Assembly: GCA_964492235.1 (NCBI GenBank)
Contig: CAZBJQ010000143.1
Span: forward strand, 1 to 6,569
Source: PFL42 sp964492235
GTDB taxonomy: Bacteria > Chloroflexota > Anaerolineae > Anaerolineales > E44-bin32
DNA length: 6,569 nt
Reading direction: 5' to 3'
The notes below the pieces were generated by a model, which was not told the DNA's origin, made no database searches, and worked only from the letters and a program-made list of their open reading frames with translations. The translations under genes were made by a program, and so were the position numbers. Below, piece by piece: positions 1-6,316 of the stretch (the stretch's first letter is position 1; the number at the start of each line of letters is the position of its first letter).

Positions 1-651
1 GGGATCCCGGGACAGGTACTGCCGGCGACGCTGGCCGACGTGGCCCTGGTGGCAGACAAGACGCCGGTGATGGACGCACAGTCGGTCCGAATCCAGGGTG
101 AAAGCCGCATCCCGGGAATGCCCGGGCGCGTTCGAACCGTGCACCTCGAGCCCAATGACCCGCCGGCCTATCCGGGAGCGATCAAAGCGATCCTGGCTGC
201 GGATATGATCGTGCTCGGCCCCGGAAGCCTGTATACCAGCGTGCTGCCGAACCTGCTCGTCCCGGACTTGGGCAAGGCGGTACGCGCCAGCCGGGGCTTC
301 AAGGTGCATGTTTGCAACATCGCCAACCAGCCAGGTGAGACCGACGGCTATGATGCCGCGGCACATCTGGCGGCGCTGGAAGACCATGTCGGGCGGGGGC
401 TGGTGGATACGCTGCTGGTGAACGATCGGCTGGACATCCCGGCGCCGGAGCCGGTGAAGTACGTCCCGCCTCCGACCAAGGCCCTGACCTCGACGTCGGT
501 CTACTCGGCTGACCTGGTGGACCCGCAGCGCCCATGGCGTCACGACCCCGGCAAGCTGGCAGCCGCCCTGATCCAAATGCTGGAAGAACGCACAGGCCCG
601 CTGGTGAGCGCGCCGCCCCTAGGCGAGGCGGATCTCCCGGGCCTGAACTGA
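1..651 (+). CDS. yvcK: YvcK/GlmR-type gluconeogenesis factor (CofD-like fold), 5' truncated by window edge
   Basis: The reading frame is open from base 1, so the true start lies outside the window; the GTG at 40 is only an internal Val. About 216 C-terminal residues are visible, against about 320 for the family, so the N-terminal nucleotide-binding part is missing here. Family landmarks, in local numbering: VLPAT near the beginning, GESRIP around residue 34, the signature GPGSLYTS at 73-80, and NQPGETDGY at 109-117. Proteins of this family bind UDP-sugars (shown for some Bacillus members) and are needed for growth on gluconeogenic carbon sources and for normal cell-wall synthesis; they are cytoplasmic. 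The stop codon is followed after 24 bases by gap, which suggests co-transcription and fits a role in carbon partitioning. In several Gram-positives YvcK homologues are substrates of PknB/PrkC-type kinases, and a kinase of that broad type lies about 2.4 kb downstream. The family call is secure; the precise role in this organism is inferred. Confidence 0.9.
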   Translation, partial: GIPGQVLPATLADVALVADKTPVMDAQSVRIQGESRIPGMPGRVRTVHLEPNDPPAYPGAIKAILAADMIVLGPGSLYTSVLPNLLVPDLGKAVRASRGFKVHVCNIANQPGETDGYDAAAHLAALEDHVGRGLVDTLLVNDRLDIPAPEPVKYVPPPTKALTSTSVYSADLVDPQRPWRHDPGKLAAALIQMLEERTGPLVSAPPLGEADLPGLN

Positions 652-663
652 TACTGGACACAC

Positions 664-668
664 AGGAG
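664..668 (+). promoter_or_regulatory. Ribosome binding site of gap
   Basis: AGGAG lies seven bases before the ATG at 676, in the 24-base gap after yvcK. It fixes the gap start. I see no promoter in this gap, which supports read-through from yvcK. Confidence 0.75.
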
Positions 669-675
669 CACTGCA

Positions 676-1731
676 ATGGCAACGAAGGTAGGCATCAACG
701 GTTTCGGCCGGATCGGCCGGCAGGTCTTGAAGGCGATCAACGACTACCATTCGGACCGCCTGGAAGTCGTGGCCTTCAACGACATCGGCGATCTGAAGAC
801 GATGGCGCATCTGCTGAAATACGACTCGAACTACGGCCGCTTTGACGGAACGGTTGAGGTCGTGGGCGAGGCGCTCGTCGTCGACGGCAAGAAGATAGCG
901 GCTTTCAAGGAGAGCGATCCTTCCAAGATCGCCTGGGGGGACCTGGGCGTGGAGGTCGTGATTGAAGGGACAGGCCTGTTCACGATCAAGAAGGACGGGG
1001 TTAGCAAGAAGGGCAAGGAGGTCAAGGGCGCCGAGAACCATATCACCAAGGGCGGCGCCAAGAAGGTGATCATCACCGCGCCGGCGGAAGGCGAAGACAT
1101 CACCATCGTGCTGGGGGTCAATGACTCAAAGTACGATCCCGCCTCGCACCATGTGATCTCGAACGCCTCGTGCACGACGAACTGCCTGGCGCCTGCCGTC
1201 AAGGTGGTCCACGACAATTACAGGATCGTGCGCGGCATGATGACTACCATCCACGCCTACACCAATGACCAGAAGATCCTCGACCTGCCGCACAGCGACC
1301 TGCGGCGGGCGCGTGCCGCGGCCATGAGCATCATCCCCACCACGACCGGCGCCGCCAAGGCTCTCAAGCTTGTGATCCCGGACCTCGCTGGCAAGTTCGA
1401 CGGCTATGCCCTGCGCGTGCCGACCTCAACCGTATCCGTGGTGGACATCACCGCCCAGATTGAGAAGCCCACAACCACCGAGGACCTCCGTCAGGCGTTC
1501 CGCTTGGCTGCGTCCGGCGCGCTGAAAGGCATCCTGGCGGCCATCGATGAGCCCCTGGTCAGCATCGACTATAAGGGCGACCCGCACAGCTCGTCGGTGG
1601 ATCTGCCGTTCACAATGGTTCTGGGGAAAGATGCCGGCGACTTCATCAAGGTCGTGGCCTGGTATGACAACGAGTGGGGCTACGCCGTCCGCACGGCCGA
1701 CCTGGCGAACCTGGTCGCCTCCAAGCTATAA
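676..1731 (+). CDS. gap: Glyceraldehyde-3-phosphate dehydrogenase, type I, NAD-type
   Basis: This 351-residue cytoplasmic enzyme oxidises and phosphorylates glyceraldehyde 3-phosphate to 1,3-bisphosphoglycerate, reversibly, in glycolysis and gluconeogenesis. The Rossmann loop NGFGRIG is at residues 8-14. The adenosine-ribose contact region FND has Asp36. The active-site block SNASCTTNC holds catalytic Cys166, and His193 (HAYTNDQ) is the base. LDLPHSDLRRAR at 202-213 carries the Leu204-Pro205 pair that in Geobacillus GAPDH goes with NAD rather than NADP use. The C-terminal WYDNEWGYA is at 329-337. Offsets to Geobacillus numbering are a constant 17 residues at Cys, His and Leu-Pro, mostly because of an insertion of about 12 residues rich in Lys around 107-120, just after GTGLFT. 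The ATG at 676 is preceded by a good ribosome site. It sits between yvcK and pgk, with 12 bases between its stop and the pgk ATG, the usual triose-phosphate operon order. Confidence 0.98.
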   Translation: MATKVGINGFGRIGRQVLKAINDYHSDRLEVVAFNDIGDLKTMAHLLKYDSNYGRFDGTVEVVGEALVVDGKKIAAFKESDPSKIAWGDLGVEVVIEGTGLFTIKKDGVSKKGKEVKGAENHITKGGAKKVIITAPAEGEDITIVLGVNDSKYDPASHHVISNASCTTNCLAPAVKVVHDNYRIVRGMMTTIHAYTNDQKILDLPHSDLRRARAAAMSIIPTTTGAAKALKLVIPDLAGKFDGYALRVPTSTVSVVDITAQIEKPTTTEDLRQAFRLAASGALKGILAAIDEPLVSIDYKGDPHSSSVDLPFTMVLGKDAGDFIKVVAWYDNEWGYAVRTADLANLVASKL

Positions 1732-1743
1732 CGGACGTTGGCC

Positions 1744-2916
1744 ATGAACAAGAAGAGCGTACGCGATATCGACCTCAAGGGGAAGCGCGTCCTGATGCGC
1801 GTGGACTTCAACGTCCCGATGAAGGACGGTGCTGTCAGCGACGACAAACGCATTCGCGCCTCGCTGAAGACAATCCAGTACGTGCTGGAGCAGGGAGCGA
1901 GCCTGATCCTGATGAGTCATCTCGGCCGGCCGAAAGGTGGACCGGATCCTGAGTTCAGCCTGAAGGCCGCGGCCGAGGCGTTGTCGGTGCTGCTCGGGCA
2001 CGCGGTACAGATGGCCCCCGACTGCGTCGGCCCGGCGGTCGTCGCGATTGCTGCGCGGCTGAAGCCCGGCGACGTGCTGATGCTGGAAAACGTTCGATTC
2101 CACAAAGAGGAAGAGAAGAATGACCCGGCCTTCGCCAAGCAGTTGGCCGCGCTGGGCGACGTCTATGTGAATGATGCCTTCGGCTCGGCCCACCGGGCTC
2201 ACGCCAGCACGGAAGGCGTGGCCAGGCACCTGCCGGCCGTTTCGGGTTTCCTGATGGAGCAGGAGCTCGAATACTTGGGGAAGGCCACAAGCGATCCTCC
2301 GCATCCGTATGTCGCCATCTTGGGTGGTGCCAAGATCAGCGACAAGATCGCGGTCATCGACAACCTGCTGGAGAAATGCGACAAGCTGATCGTCGGGGGC
2401 GGTATGGCGAACACCTTCCTGGCCGCCAAGGGCTATGAGCTGGGTGACAGCCTGGTCGAGAAGGACTCGCTGAAGACGGCCGAAGCCATCCTGGACAAGG
2501 CCGCCGGCCGGCTCGTCCTGCCGGTGGACGTGGTTATCGGAGACAGGTTCGAGGACTCGGCGGAGATCAAGACGGTCAAAGCGGATCAGGTGCCGGCCGG
2601 CTGGCGCGTGATGGATATTGGACCCGCCAGCCTGGAGCTCTTCAAGCAGGCGATCACCGGAGCCAAGCTGGTAGTCTGGAACGGCCCGATGGGGGTGTTC
2701 GAATTCCCGAAGTTCGCCGAAGGCACGTTCGCCCTAGCTCGCATGTTGGCGGAGAGCGGAGCCACCACCGTGATCGGCGGCGGCGACAGTGCCAGCGCCG
2801 TCAAGAAGGCCGGCGTTGCCAAGCAGATGACACATGTCTCCACCGGCGGCGGTGCCTCGCTGGAGTTCCTGGAAGGCAAAGAGCTTCCAGGCGTGGCCGC
2901 CCTGATGGACCGCTAG
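1744..2916 (+). CDS. pgk: Phosphoglycerate kinase
   Basis: This 390-residue cytoplasmic enzyme transfers phosphate between 1,3-bisphosphoglycerate and ADP, the ATP-yielding step after GAPDH (reversed in gluconeogenesis). N-terminal substrate domain: RVDFNVP at 19-25, SHLGRP at 58-63, ENVRF at 115-119, and NDAFGSAHRAHAS at 143-155, giving the basic patch that holds 3-phosphoglycerate. The hinge and nucleotide domain follow with GGAKISDK at 194-201, WNGPMGVFE at 312-320, GGGDS at 345-349 and STGGGAS at 366-372. Length and all motifs are normal, so the gene looks intact. I prefer the ATG at 1744 to the in-frame TTG at 1738: it gives the usual short N-terminus (MNKKSVRDID) and leaves a GGA ribosome contact eight bases upstream. 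It is the last gene before a strong hairpin, so it probably ends the yvcK-gap-pgk unit. Confidence 0.98.
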   Translation: MNKKSVRDIDLKGKRVLMRVDFNVPMKDGAVSDDKRIRASLKTIQYVLEQGASLILMSHLGRPKGGPDPEFSLKAAAEALSVLLGHAVQMAPDCVGPAVVAIAARLKPGDVLMLENVRFHKEEEKNDPAFAKQLAALGDVYVNDAFGSAHRAHASTEGVARHLPAVSGFLMEQELEYLGKATSDPPHPYVAILGGAKISDKIAVIDNLLEKCDKLIVGGGMANTFLAAKGYELGDSLVEKDSLKTAEAILDKAAGRLVLPVDVVIGDRFEDSAEIKTVKADQVPAGWRVMDIGPASLELFKQAITGAKLVVWNGPMGVFEFPKFAEGTFALARMLAESGATTVIGGGDSASAVKKAGVAKQMTHVSTGGGASLEFLEGKELPGVAALMDR

Positions 2917-2937
2917 GCATGGAGCCATGGGCGCGAT

Positions 2938-2967
2938 GACAGACCCCCGGACCCACGGGGGTCTGTC
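2938..2967 (+). terminator. Intrinsic-type terminator hairpin after pgk
   Basis: A perfect 12-bp inverted repeat (GACAGACCCCCG and its complement) encloses a six-base loop, starting 21 bases after the pgk stop. The tail after the stem (TTGTCCC) is poor in T, so termination may be inefficient or helped by another factor. The hairpin separates the glycolytic unit from the kinase promoter about 45 bases downstream. Confidence 0.75.
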
Positions 2968-3012
2968 TTGTCCCGCCGAACCTACAGCTTCCTTTCTCTT
3001 GGCCGGGGATCG

Positions 3013-3041
3013 TTGCCACCGGAAGGGCGCGATTCTATAAT
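3013..3041 (+). promoter_or_regulatory. Sigma70-type promoter for the Ser/Thr kinase gene
   Basis: TTGCCA at 3013-3018 (five of six bases match the -35 consensus) and a perfect TATAAT at 3036-3041 are separated by 17 bases, the optimal spacing. Transcription would start near 3048, leaving a leader of only about 20 bases before the ATG at 3068. In such GC-rich DNA a perfect -10 at optimal spacing is unlikely by chance. No obvious operator palindrome is seen around it, so expression may be constitutive. Confidence 0.75.
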
Positions 3042-3056
3042 CCAGGCGTCAAGCAT

Positions 3057-3060
3057 GGAG
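3057..3060 (+). promoter_or_regulatory. Ribosome binding site of the kinase gene
   Basis: GGAG lies seven bases upstream of the ATG at 3068. It decides against the ATG at 3055, which is out of frame. Confidence 0.65.
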
Positions 3061-3067
3061 GCTCGGC

Positions 3068-4774
3068 ATGCCCTTTGCCATCGGCGAGAACGTCGGACCT
3101 TACCGCATCGTCCAGCAGCTCGGCCAGGGCGGCATGGCAACCGTCTTCCGAGCCTACCACGCCTCGCTCGACCGGTATGTGGCCATCAAAGTTCTTCATC
3201 CGGCCTTCACGCAGGATCCCACCTTCCAAGCGCGCTTTCAGCGTGAAGCAAAGGTCGTTGCGCGGCTGGAGCATCCCAACATCGTCCCCGTCTACGACTA
3301 TGCGGAGCACGAGGGAAAACCCTATCTGGTGATGAAGTTCATCCAGGGGGAAACGCTCAAGGCCCGCATGGCGCGCGGCCCGGTGGGCGTTCAAGCTGGC
3401 CTTCGGATCGTCGACGCGGTGGGAAGCGCCCTGGCGTATGCTCACCGACAAGGGGTGTTGCATCGGGACATCAAGCCGTCGAACGTCCTGTTGAGCGCCG
3501 AAGGGCCCATCTACCTTGCGGATTTTGGGCTGGCGCGGATCGCAGCCGCCGGGGAGTCGACTCTATCGTCCGATATGCTGCTGGGCACGCCGCAATACAT
3601 TTCCCCCGAGCAGGCGCGGGGCGATCGCGACCTCGACGCCAGGACGGACATCTACTCGCTCGGGGTGGTTCTGTATGAAATGGTGGTCGGACAAGTTCCG
3701 TTCAACGCCGATACGCCGTTCTCGATCATTCACGACCACATCTACAGCCCTCTGCCTTTGCCAACCAAGGTCAACCCGCTTGTACCGGAATCGGTCGAGC
3801 AGGTCTTGCTTAAGGCCCTTGCCAAAGATCGCAGTGACCGCTATCCGTCGGTGGACGATCTGGTGAGTGCGTTTCGAGGGTCGGTGTCTCGCCCGACCGG
3901 GGGAAGCGCGGTGCCAACGCCACAGGCTACGTGGCCGCCTGTGGTGCCATCCGTGGCGGCCGCCACGGAAGCCGCAGCGGAGCGGCGGGACGGAGCTTTA
4001 GCCGGGGCGCAGGTGCCTAGGAAGCGCCGCATGTCACGGCGGACGTGGATACTCCTCGGTGGGGTCGTGGCCTTCGTCTGCGCATGCCTGACGTTCCTGG
4101 CGATCGCCTCGCGCAGCCAAGATGGCCAAACCCCAGGGCCGACGGCACCTGCGGAGGTAACACAGCCAGCGCGGCCGCCGGTCGAGGAGGGCGCCGTGGA
4201 GACGGCAAGGCGGGCAGTGGCCTCGGAACCAGAGAACCCGGTTCTGAGGGCGGAGTTGGGAACAGCGCTGCTGCAGAACGGCCAACCCCGCTTGGCCTAT
4301 GCCGAGTTTGTCAAGTCGGGCAACCTCTACCTTTCGCGTGGCCAGCATGCAGAGGCGGCCAAGGCCTACCTGTCGGCGCTCAGCATTCCCGGGGAGGGGG
4401 GGACCAAAGCCGACCCTGCAGTCATCGAGCGGGCCGAGCAGGCGCTGTTCCTGGCCGCGCCGGACCCGGCTGCCCTGGACATCATCCAGGAGGTGCGCGC
4501 CCTGGCGCCGGATTGGCCCAGTTTGCCGCTCCTGGAGGCCAGAGCACAGATATACGCTGGCCAACCGGAGGTGGCGACCGTGCTCGCCGCCCAGGCTCTT
4601 CAGCAACACCCAGACGACACCATGGCGCGCGCAGTACAAATCGAGTTGCTGATCCAGTCGAGTGCCACGGATGAGGCGCTGGTCATGGTGAAGGAGACGC
4701 TGCGCCAAGAAGAGATGCCACTCTGGCTGAGCGAGCATCTGCGTAATCTGCTGGCCAGCATCGAAGCCCCCTAG
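3068..4774 (+). CDS. Membrane-anchored Hanks-type Ser/Thr protein kinase with extracytoplasmic TPR-like tail
   Basis: The product has 568 residues. The kinase domain covers about 12-270: glycine loop LGQGGMATV at 18-26, ATP-anchoring Lys41 (VAIK), helix-C Glu60, catalytic loop HRDIKPSN from His132 with Asp134 as base, DFG at 152-154, and SPE at 179-181 in place of APE. All catalytic residues are present, so it should be active. The loop between DFG and SPE has several Ser/Thr suitable for autophosphorylation. A Pro/Ala-rich linker (about 275-315) leads to a basic stretch (KRRMSRR) and one membrane segment at about 327-347, so the kinase faces the cytoplasm. The outer part (348-568) has helical TPR-like repeats, clearest at about 376-445, and no PASTA domain. 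Such tails usually bind proteins or ligands; the signal is unknown. It has its own promoter and sits between pgk and a dead tpiA. Substrates are not visible; nearby YvcK or glycolytic enzymes are candidates by inference only. Confidence 0.95.
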   Translation: MPFAIGENVGPYRIVQQLGQGGMATVFRAYHASLDRYVAIKVLHPAFTQDPTFQARFQREAKVVARLEHPNIVPVYDYAEHEGKPYLVMKFIQGETLKARMARGPVGVQAGLRIVDAVGSALAYAHRQGVLHRDIKPSNVLLSAEGPIYLADFGLARIAAAGESTLSSDMLLGTPQYISPEQARGDRDLDARTDIYSLGVVLYEMVVGQVPFNADTPFSIIHDHIYSPLPLPTKVNPLVPESVEQVLLKALAKDRSDRYPSVDDLVSAFRGSVSRPTGGSAVPTPQATWPPVVPSVAAATEAAAERRDGALAGAQVPRKRRMSRRTWILLGGVVAFVCACLTFLAIASRSQDGQTPGPTAPAEVTQPARPPVEEGAVETARRAVASEPENPVLRAELGTALLQNGQPRLAYAEFVKSGNLYLSRGQHAEAAKAYLSALSIPGEGGTKADPAVIERAEQALFLAAPDPAALDIIQEVRALAPDWPSLPLLEARAQIYAGQPEVATVLAAQALQQHPDDTMARAVQIELLIQSSATDEALVMVKETLRQEEMPLWLSEHLRNLLASIEAP

Positions 4775-4798
4775 CGCCGAGGACCACCCCTGAGTGGA

Positions 4799-5675
4799 AT
4801 GCCGCCGGTAGTCTGGAACGGGCAGAGGAACTTGACCGTGCCGGAGAGCCTGGCGCTTCGGCATCCCTTGCTGCTCCGGCTGCGGCAGGTCAGTGGCGTG
4901 GGGCAGGTGTTGTGTCCATCTTTCCCGATGTAGGCCTCCGCCGTCGAGCTGACCCTGGCAAGCGGCGTGGAGGTCCACGCCCAATACATGCACTGGGCGA
5001 AATCCGCGGGACACACCCTGTGAGTCTTGGCCGCGACCTTCCTACCAGGTTGATGAATCATGCCTTTCTCCTAGGAGGGAACCGCATAGGTGGTGTTTGG
5101 GAGAAGTCCCGACCACCACCAATGCGAATTCCTCTCCGGCGGGATGGCGCTTTCAGCAGCCTGCCAAGATCGCGCCGGTTCGGCATCTGGGGTCGCCCCC
5201 GTGGCGCGGTTTCTCCGGTGAGATTGTGATGGCGCGGCAAGGCTGAGCGGGCGTGGCGCTCGATGCGCGACTAGAGCCGATCCTGTGTGGAGGAAACGCT
5301 GGTCGAAGATGAGTCGGGCCGGACAGCGGAGGGTATCGGCCGGCAACTGACGGCGGCGTTGGGCGGCATCTCCTCGGCGCAGGCGGCCTCACTCCTCGCC
5401 GCCGACGAGCCGGTGTGGGCCACGGGCACCGTGAGAGGCAGGCCTGGTCGGAGTCAGCCGTCCGTTTTGTGGCCGAGGGGACCCGGGCTGGGATTGCCGC
5501 GCTGCCGGGAGGTCCGGTGGAGCAGGCAAGGCGCGTGCTCTACGGCGGCAGTCCGGCGGCGGCCAATGCGGGGGAATTCCTCCAGCTGGGCGGAAGCGAC
5601 GGAGCGCTGGTCGGCGGCGCGAGGCTGAAGGCCGCTGAGTTCTTGCCGATCGTGCAATCGAGGCTGGGCTGGAGG
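4799..5675 (+). pseudogene. tpiA: Decayed triosephosphate isomerase gene
   Basis: TIM motifs appear in order along the plus strand but in changing frames. From ATG 4799: PVVWNGQRN where TIM has GNWKMN, so the catalytic Lys is Gln (codon 4823-4825); then QVLCPSFP; a TAG at 4931-4933; and in the same frame VEVHAQYMHWAKSAGHT, matching the usual AQNMHWEESGAYT, then a TGA at 5021. The catalytic-His block (GHSERR) is ruined near 5055-5080. KAERA at 5239-5253 and EPILC at 5274-5288 follow in different frames, then CVEETL from 5284 in a third, as if a TG unit were lost. LLAADEPVWATGT ends at 5430 with the catalytic Glu kept but Tyr-Glu now Asp-Glu. About 8 bases replace the codons after GTG. A last frame gives RRVLYGGSPAAANAGEF and DGALVGGARLKAAEFLPIV. 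The end is approximate because the original stop is unclear. TIM interconverts dihydroxyacetone phosphate and glyceraldehyde 3-phosphate, so it once completed the gap-pgk set. Stops, shifts and lost residues together argue for decay rather than sequencing error. Confidence 0.88.
5083..5210. other. Extra segment inside the tpiA pseudogene
   Basis: In an intact TIM the SERR motif is followed almost directly by FGE(T)D and the Lys-containing helix. Here the relic of SERR (AGG AGG near 5073-5078) and the next recognisable part (GGTGAG at 5217-5222 and AAG GCT GAG from 5239) are some 110-130 bases too far apart. The segment encodes nothing I recognise. Two similar stretches, TCTCCGG plus GATGGCGC, occur at 5133-5150 and 5212-5235, which could mark a partial duplication. 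Exact borders cannot be set without an alignment. Confidence 0.4.
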
Positions 5676-5683
5676 GCTCTGCC

Positions 5684-6316
5684 TCAGCCTGTGCCGAATT
5701 GCCTGTCTCCGGCGTCGCCGAGCCCAGGGACGATGTAGCCGCGGTCATTGAGATGGTCATCGACCGCGGCCAGATAGATCGGCACATCGGGATGCTGGGC
5801 GTGCAGGTGGGCGATGCCTTCCGGGGCGCCTATTACGCCCACGAACTTAATGCGGGACACTCCCCAACGCTTGAGAATACCGACGGCCGCCACGGCTGAA
5901 CCCCCGGTTGCCAGCATGGGGTCGAGCAGCAGGCAGACTGACACCGTCGGCTCGACAGGCAGCTTGTTGTAGTACTCAACAGGCTTGAGGGTCTGCTCGT
6001 CCCGATACAGGCCGATGTGCCAGACCTCGGCTGTCGGCATCAGGTCCCACACGCCTTCGACCATTCCCAGGCCCGCTCTCAGTATCGGCACCAGGCCGAT
6101 CTTCTCGACCAGCAGGGCAGCGCTGGCATCGGCCAGAGGGGTGGGGACGGTGATGGGCTCCAACGCCAGGTCCTGCGTCGCTTCATAGCTCAGCAAAGCC
6201 GCAATCTCGCGAATCAGCTCCCGAAAACGCTTCGGGTCGGTATCGCGGTGTCGCAGCTTGGCCAGTTTGTGGGCGACGAGCGGGTGAGATGACACATGGA
6301 TGCTCTGGTTGGTCAT
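5684..6316 (-). CDS. upp: Uracil phosphoribosyltransferase
   Basis: This 210-residue cytoplasmic enzyme of pyrimidine salvage joins uracil and PRPP to give UMP and diphosphate. Length matches the family (about 208). The PRPP-binding loop LLLDPMLATGGS is at 129-140, and the uracil-binding C-terminus YIVPGLGDAGDRQFGTG ends the protein at 194-210. PILRAGLGM at 77-85 and GLYRDE at 102-107 are also typical. The in-frame ATG at 6349 would add 11 unusual residues; I chose the ATG at 6314-6316 because a strong GGGAGG lies five bases upstream and MTNQSIHVSSHPLV is a normal start. The start overlaps the stop of the upstream phosphatase gene by four bases, pointing to coupled translation. The gene converges on the tpiA relic and its stop lies within about ten bases of the relic's end. 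Nothing looks damaged. Confidence 0.97.
   Translation of the reverse strand: MTNQSIHVSSHPLVAHKLAKLRHRDTDPKRFRELIREIAALLSYEATQDLALEPITVPTPLADASAALLVEKIGLVPILRAGLGMVEGVWDLMPTAEVWHIGLYRDEQTLKPVEYYNKLPVEPTVSVCLLLDPMLATGGSAVAAVGILKRWGVSRIKFVGVIGAPEGIAHLHAQHPDVPIYLAAVDDHLNDRGYIVPGLGDAGDRQFGTG

Noticed and set aside
619..1041. A 140-residue minus-strand frame.
   Set aside because: It is antisense to gap, which has full motif support, and shows no domain of its own.
4034..5014. A 326-residue open frame on the minus strand.
   Set aside because: It is mostly antisense to the well-supported kinase gene and then to the tpiA relic; its composition is rich in Arg, Gln, Leu and His with no recognisable domain.
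4771..5061. A 96-residue minus-strand frame with six Cys, high third-position GC and a good AGGAG six bases before its ATG.
   Set aside because: It runs antisense to the tpiA relic, and its third codon positions coincide with those of the former TIM frame, which explains its codon bias. The ribosome site is part of a ten-base palindrome (CTCCTAGGAG) at 5068-5077. The protein matches nothing I know.
5090..5221. A short plus-strand frame starting GTG behind an AGGAGG at 5073-5078.
   Set aside because: At 43 codons with no recognisable motif it is better explained as part of the decayed TIM region, and the apparent ribosome site coincides with the relic of the SERR codons.
4775..5683. The possibility that this stretch is an insertion sequence or transposase remnant.
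   Set aside because: No terminal inverted repeats or DDE-type motifs were seen, and the ordered TIM motifs account for most of it.
5661..5690. A weak inverted repeat (AGGCTG...CAGCCT, with GAGG/CCTC inside) at the end of upp.
   Set aside because: It has an asymmetric bulge, a short stem and no T-run on either side, and partly lies in upp coding sequence, so I do not call it a terminator.
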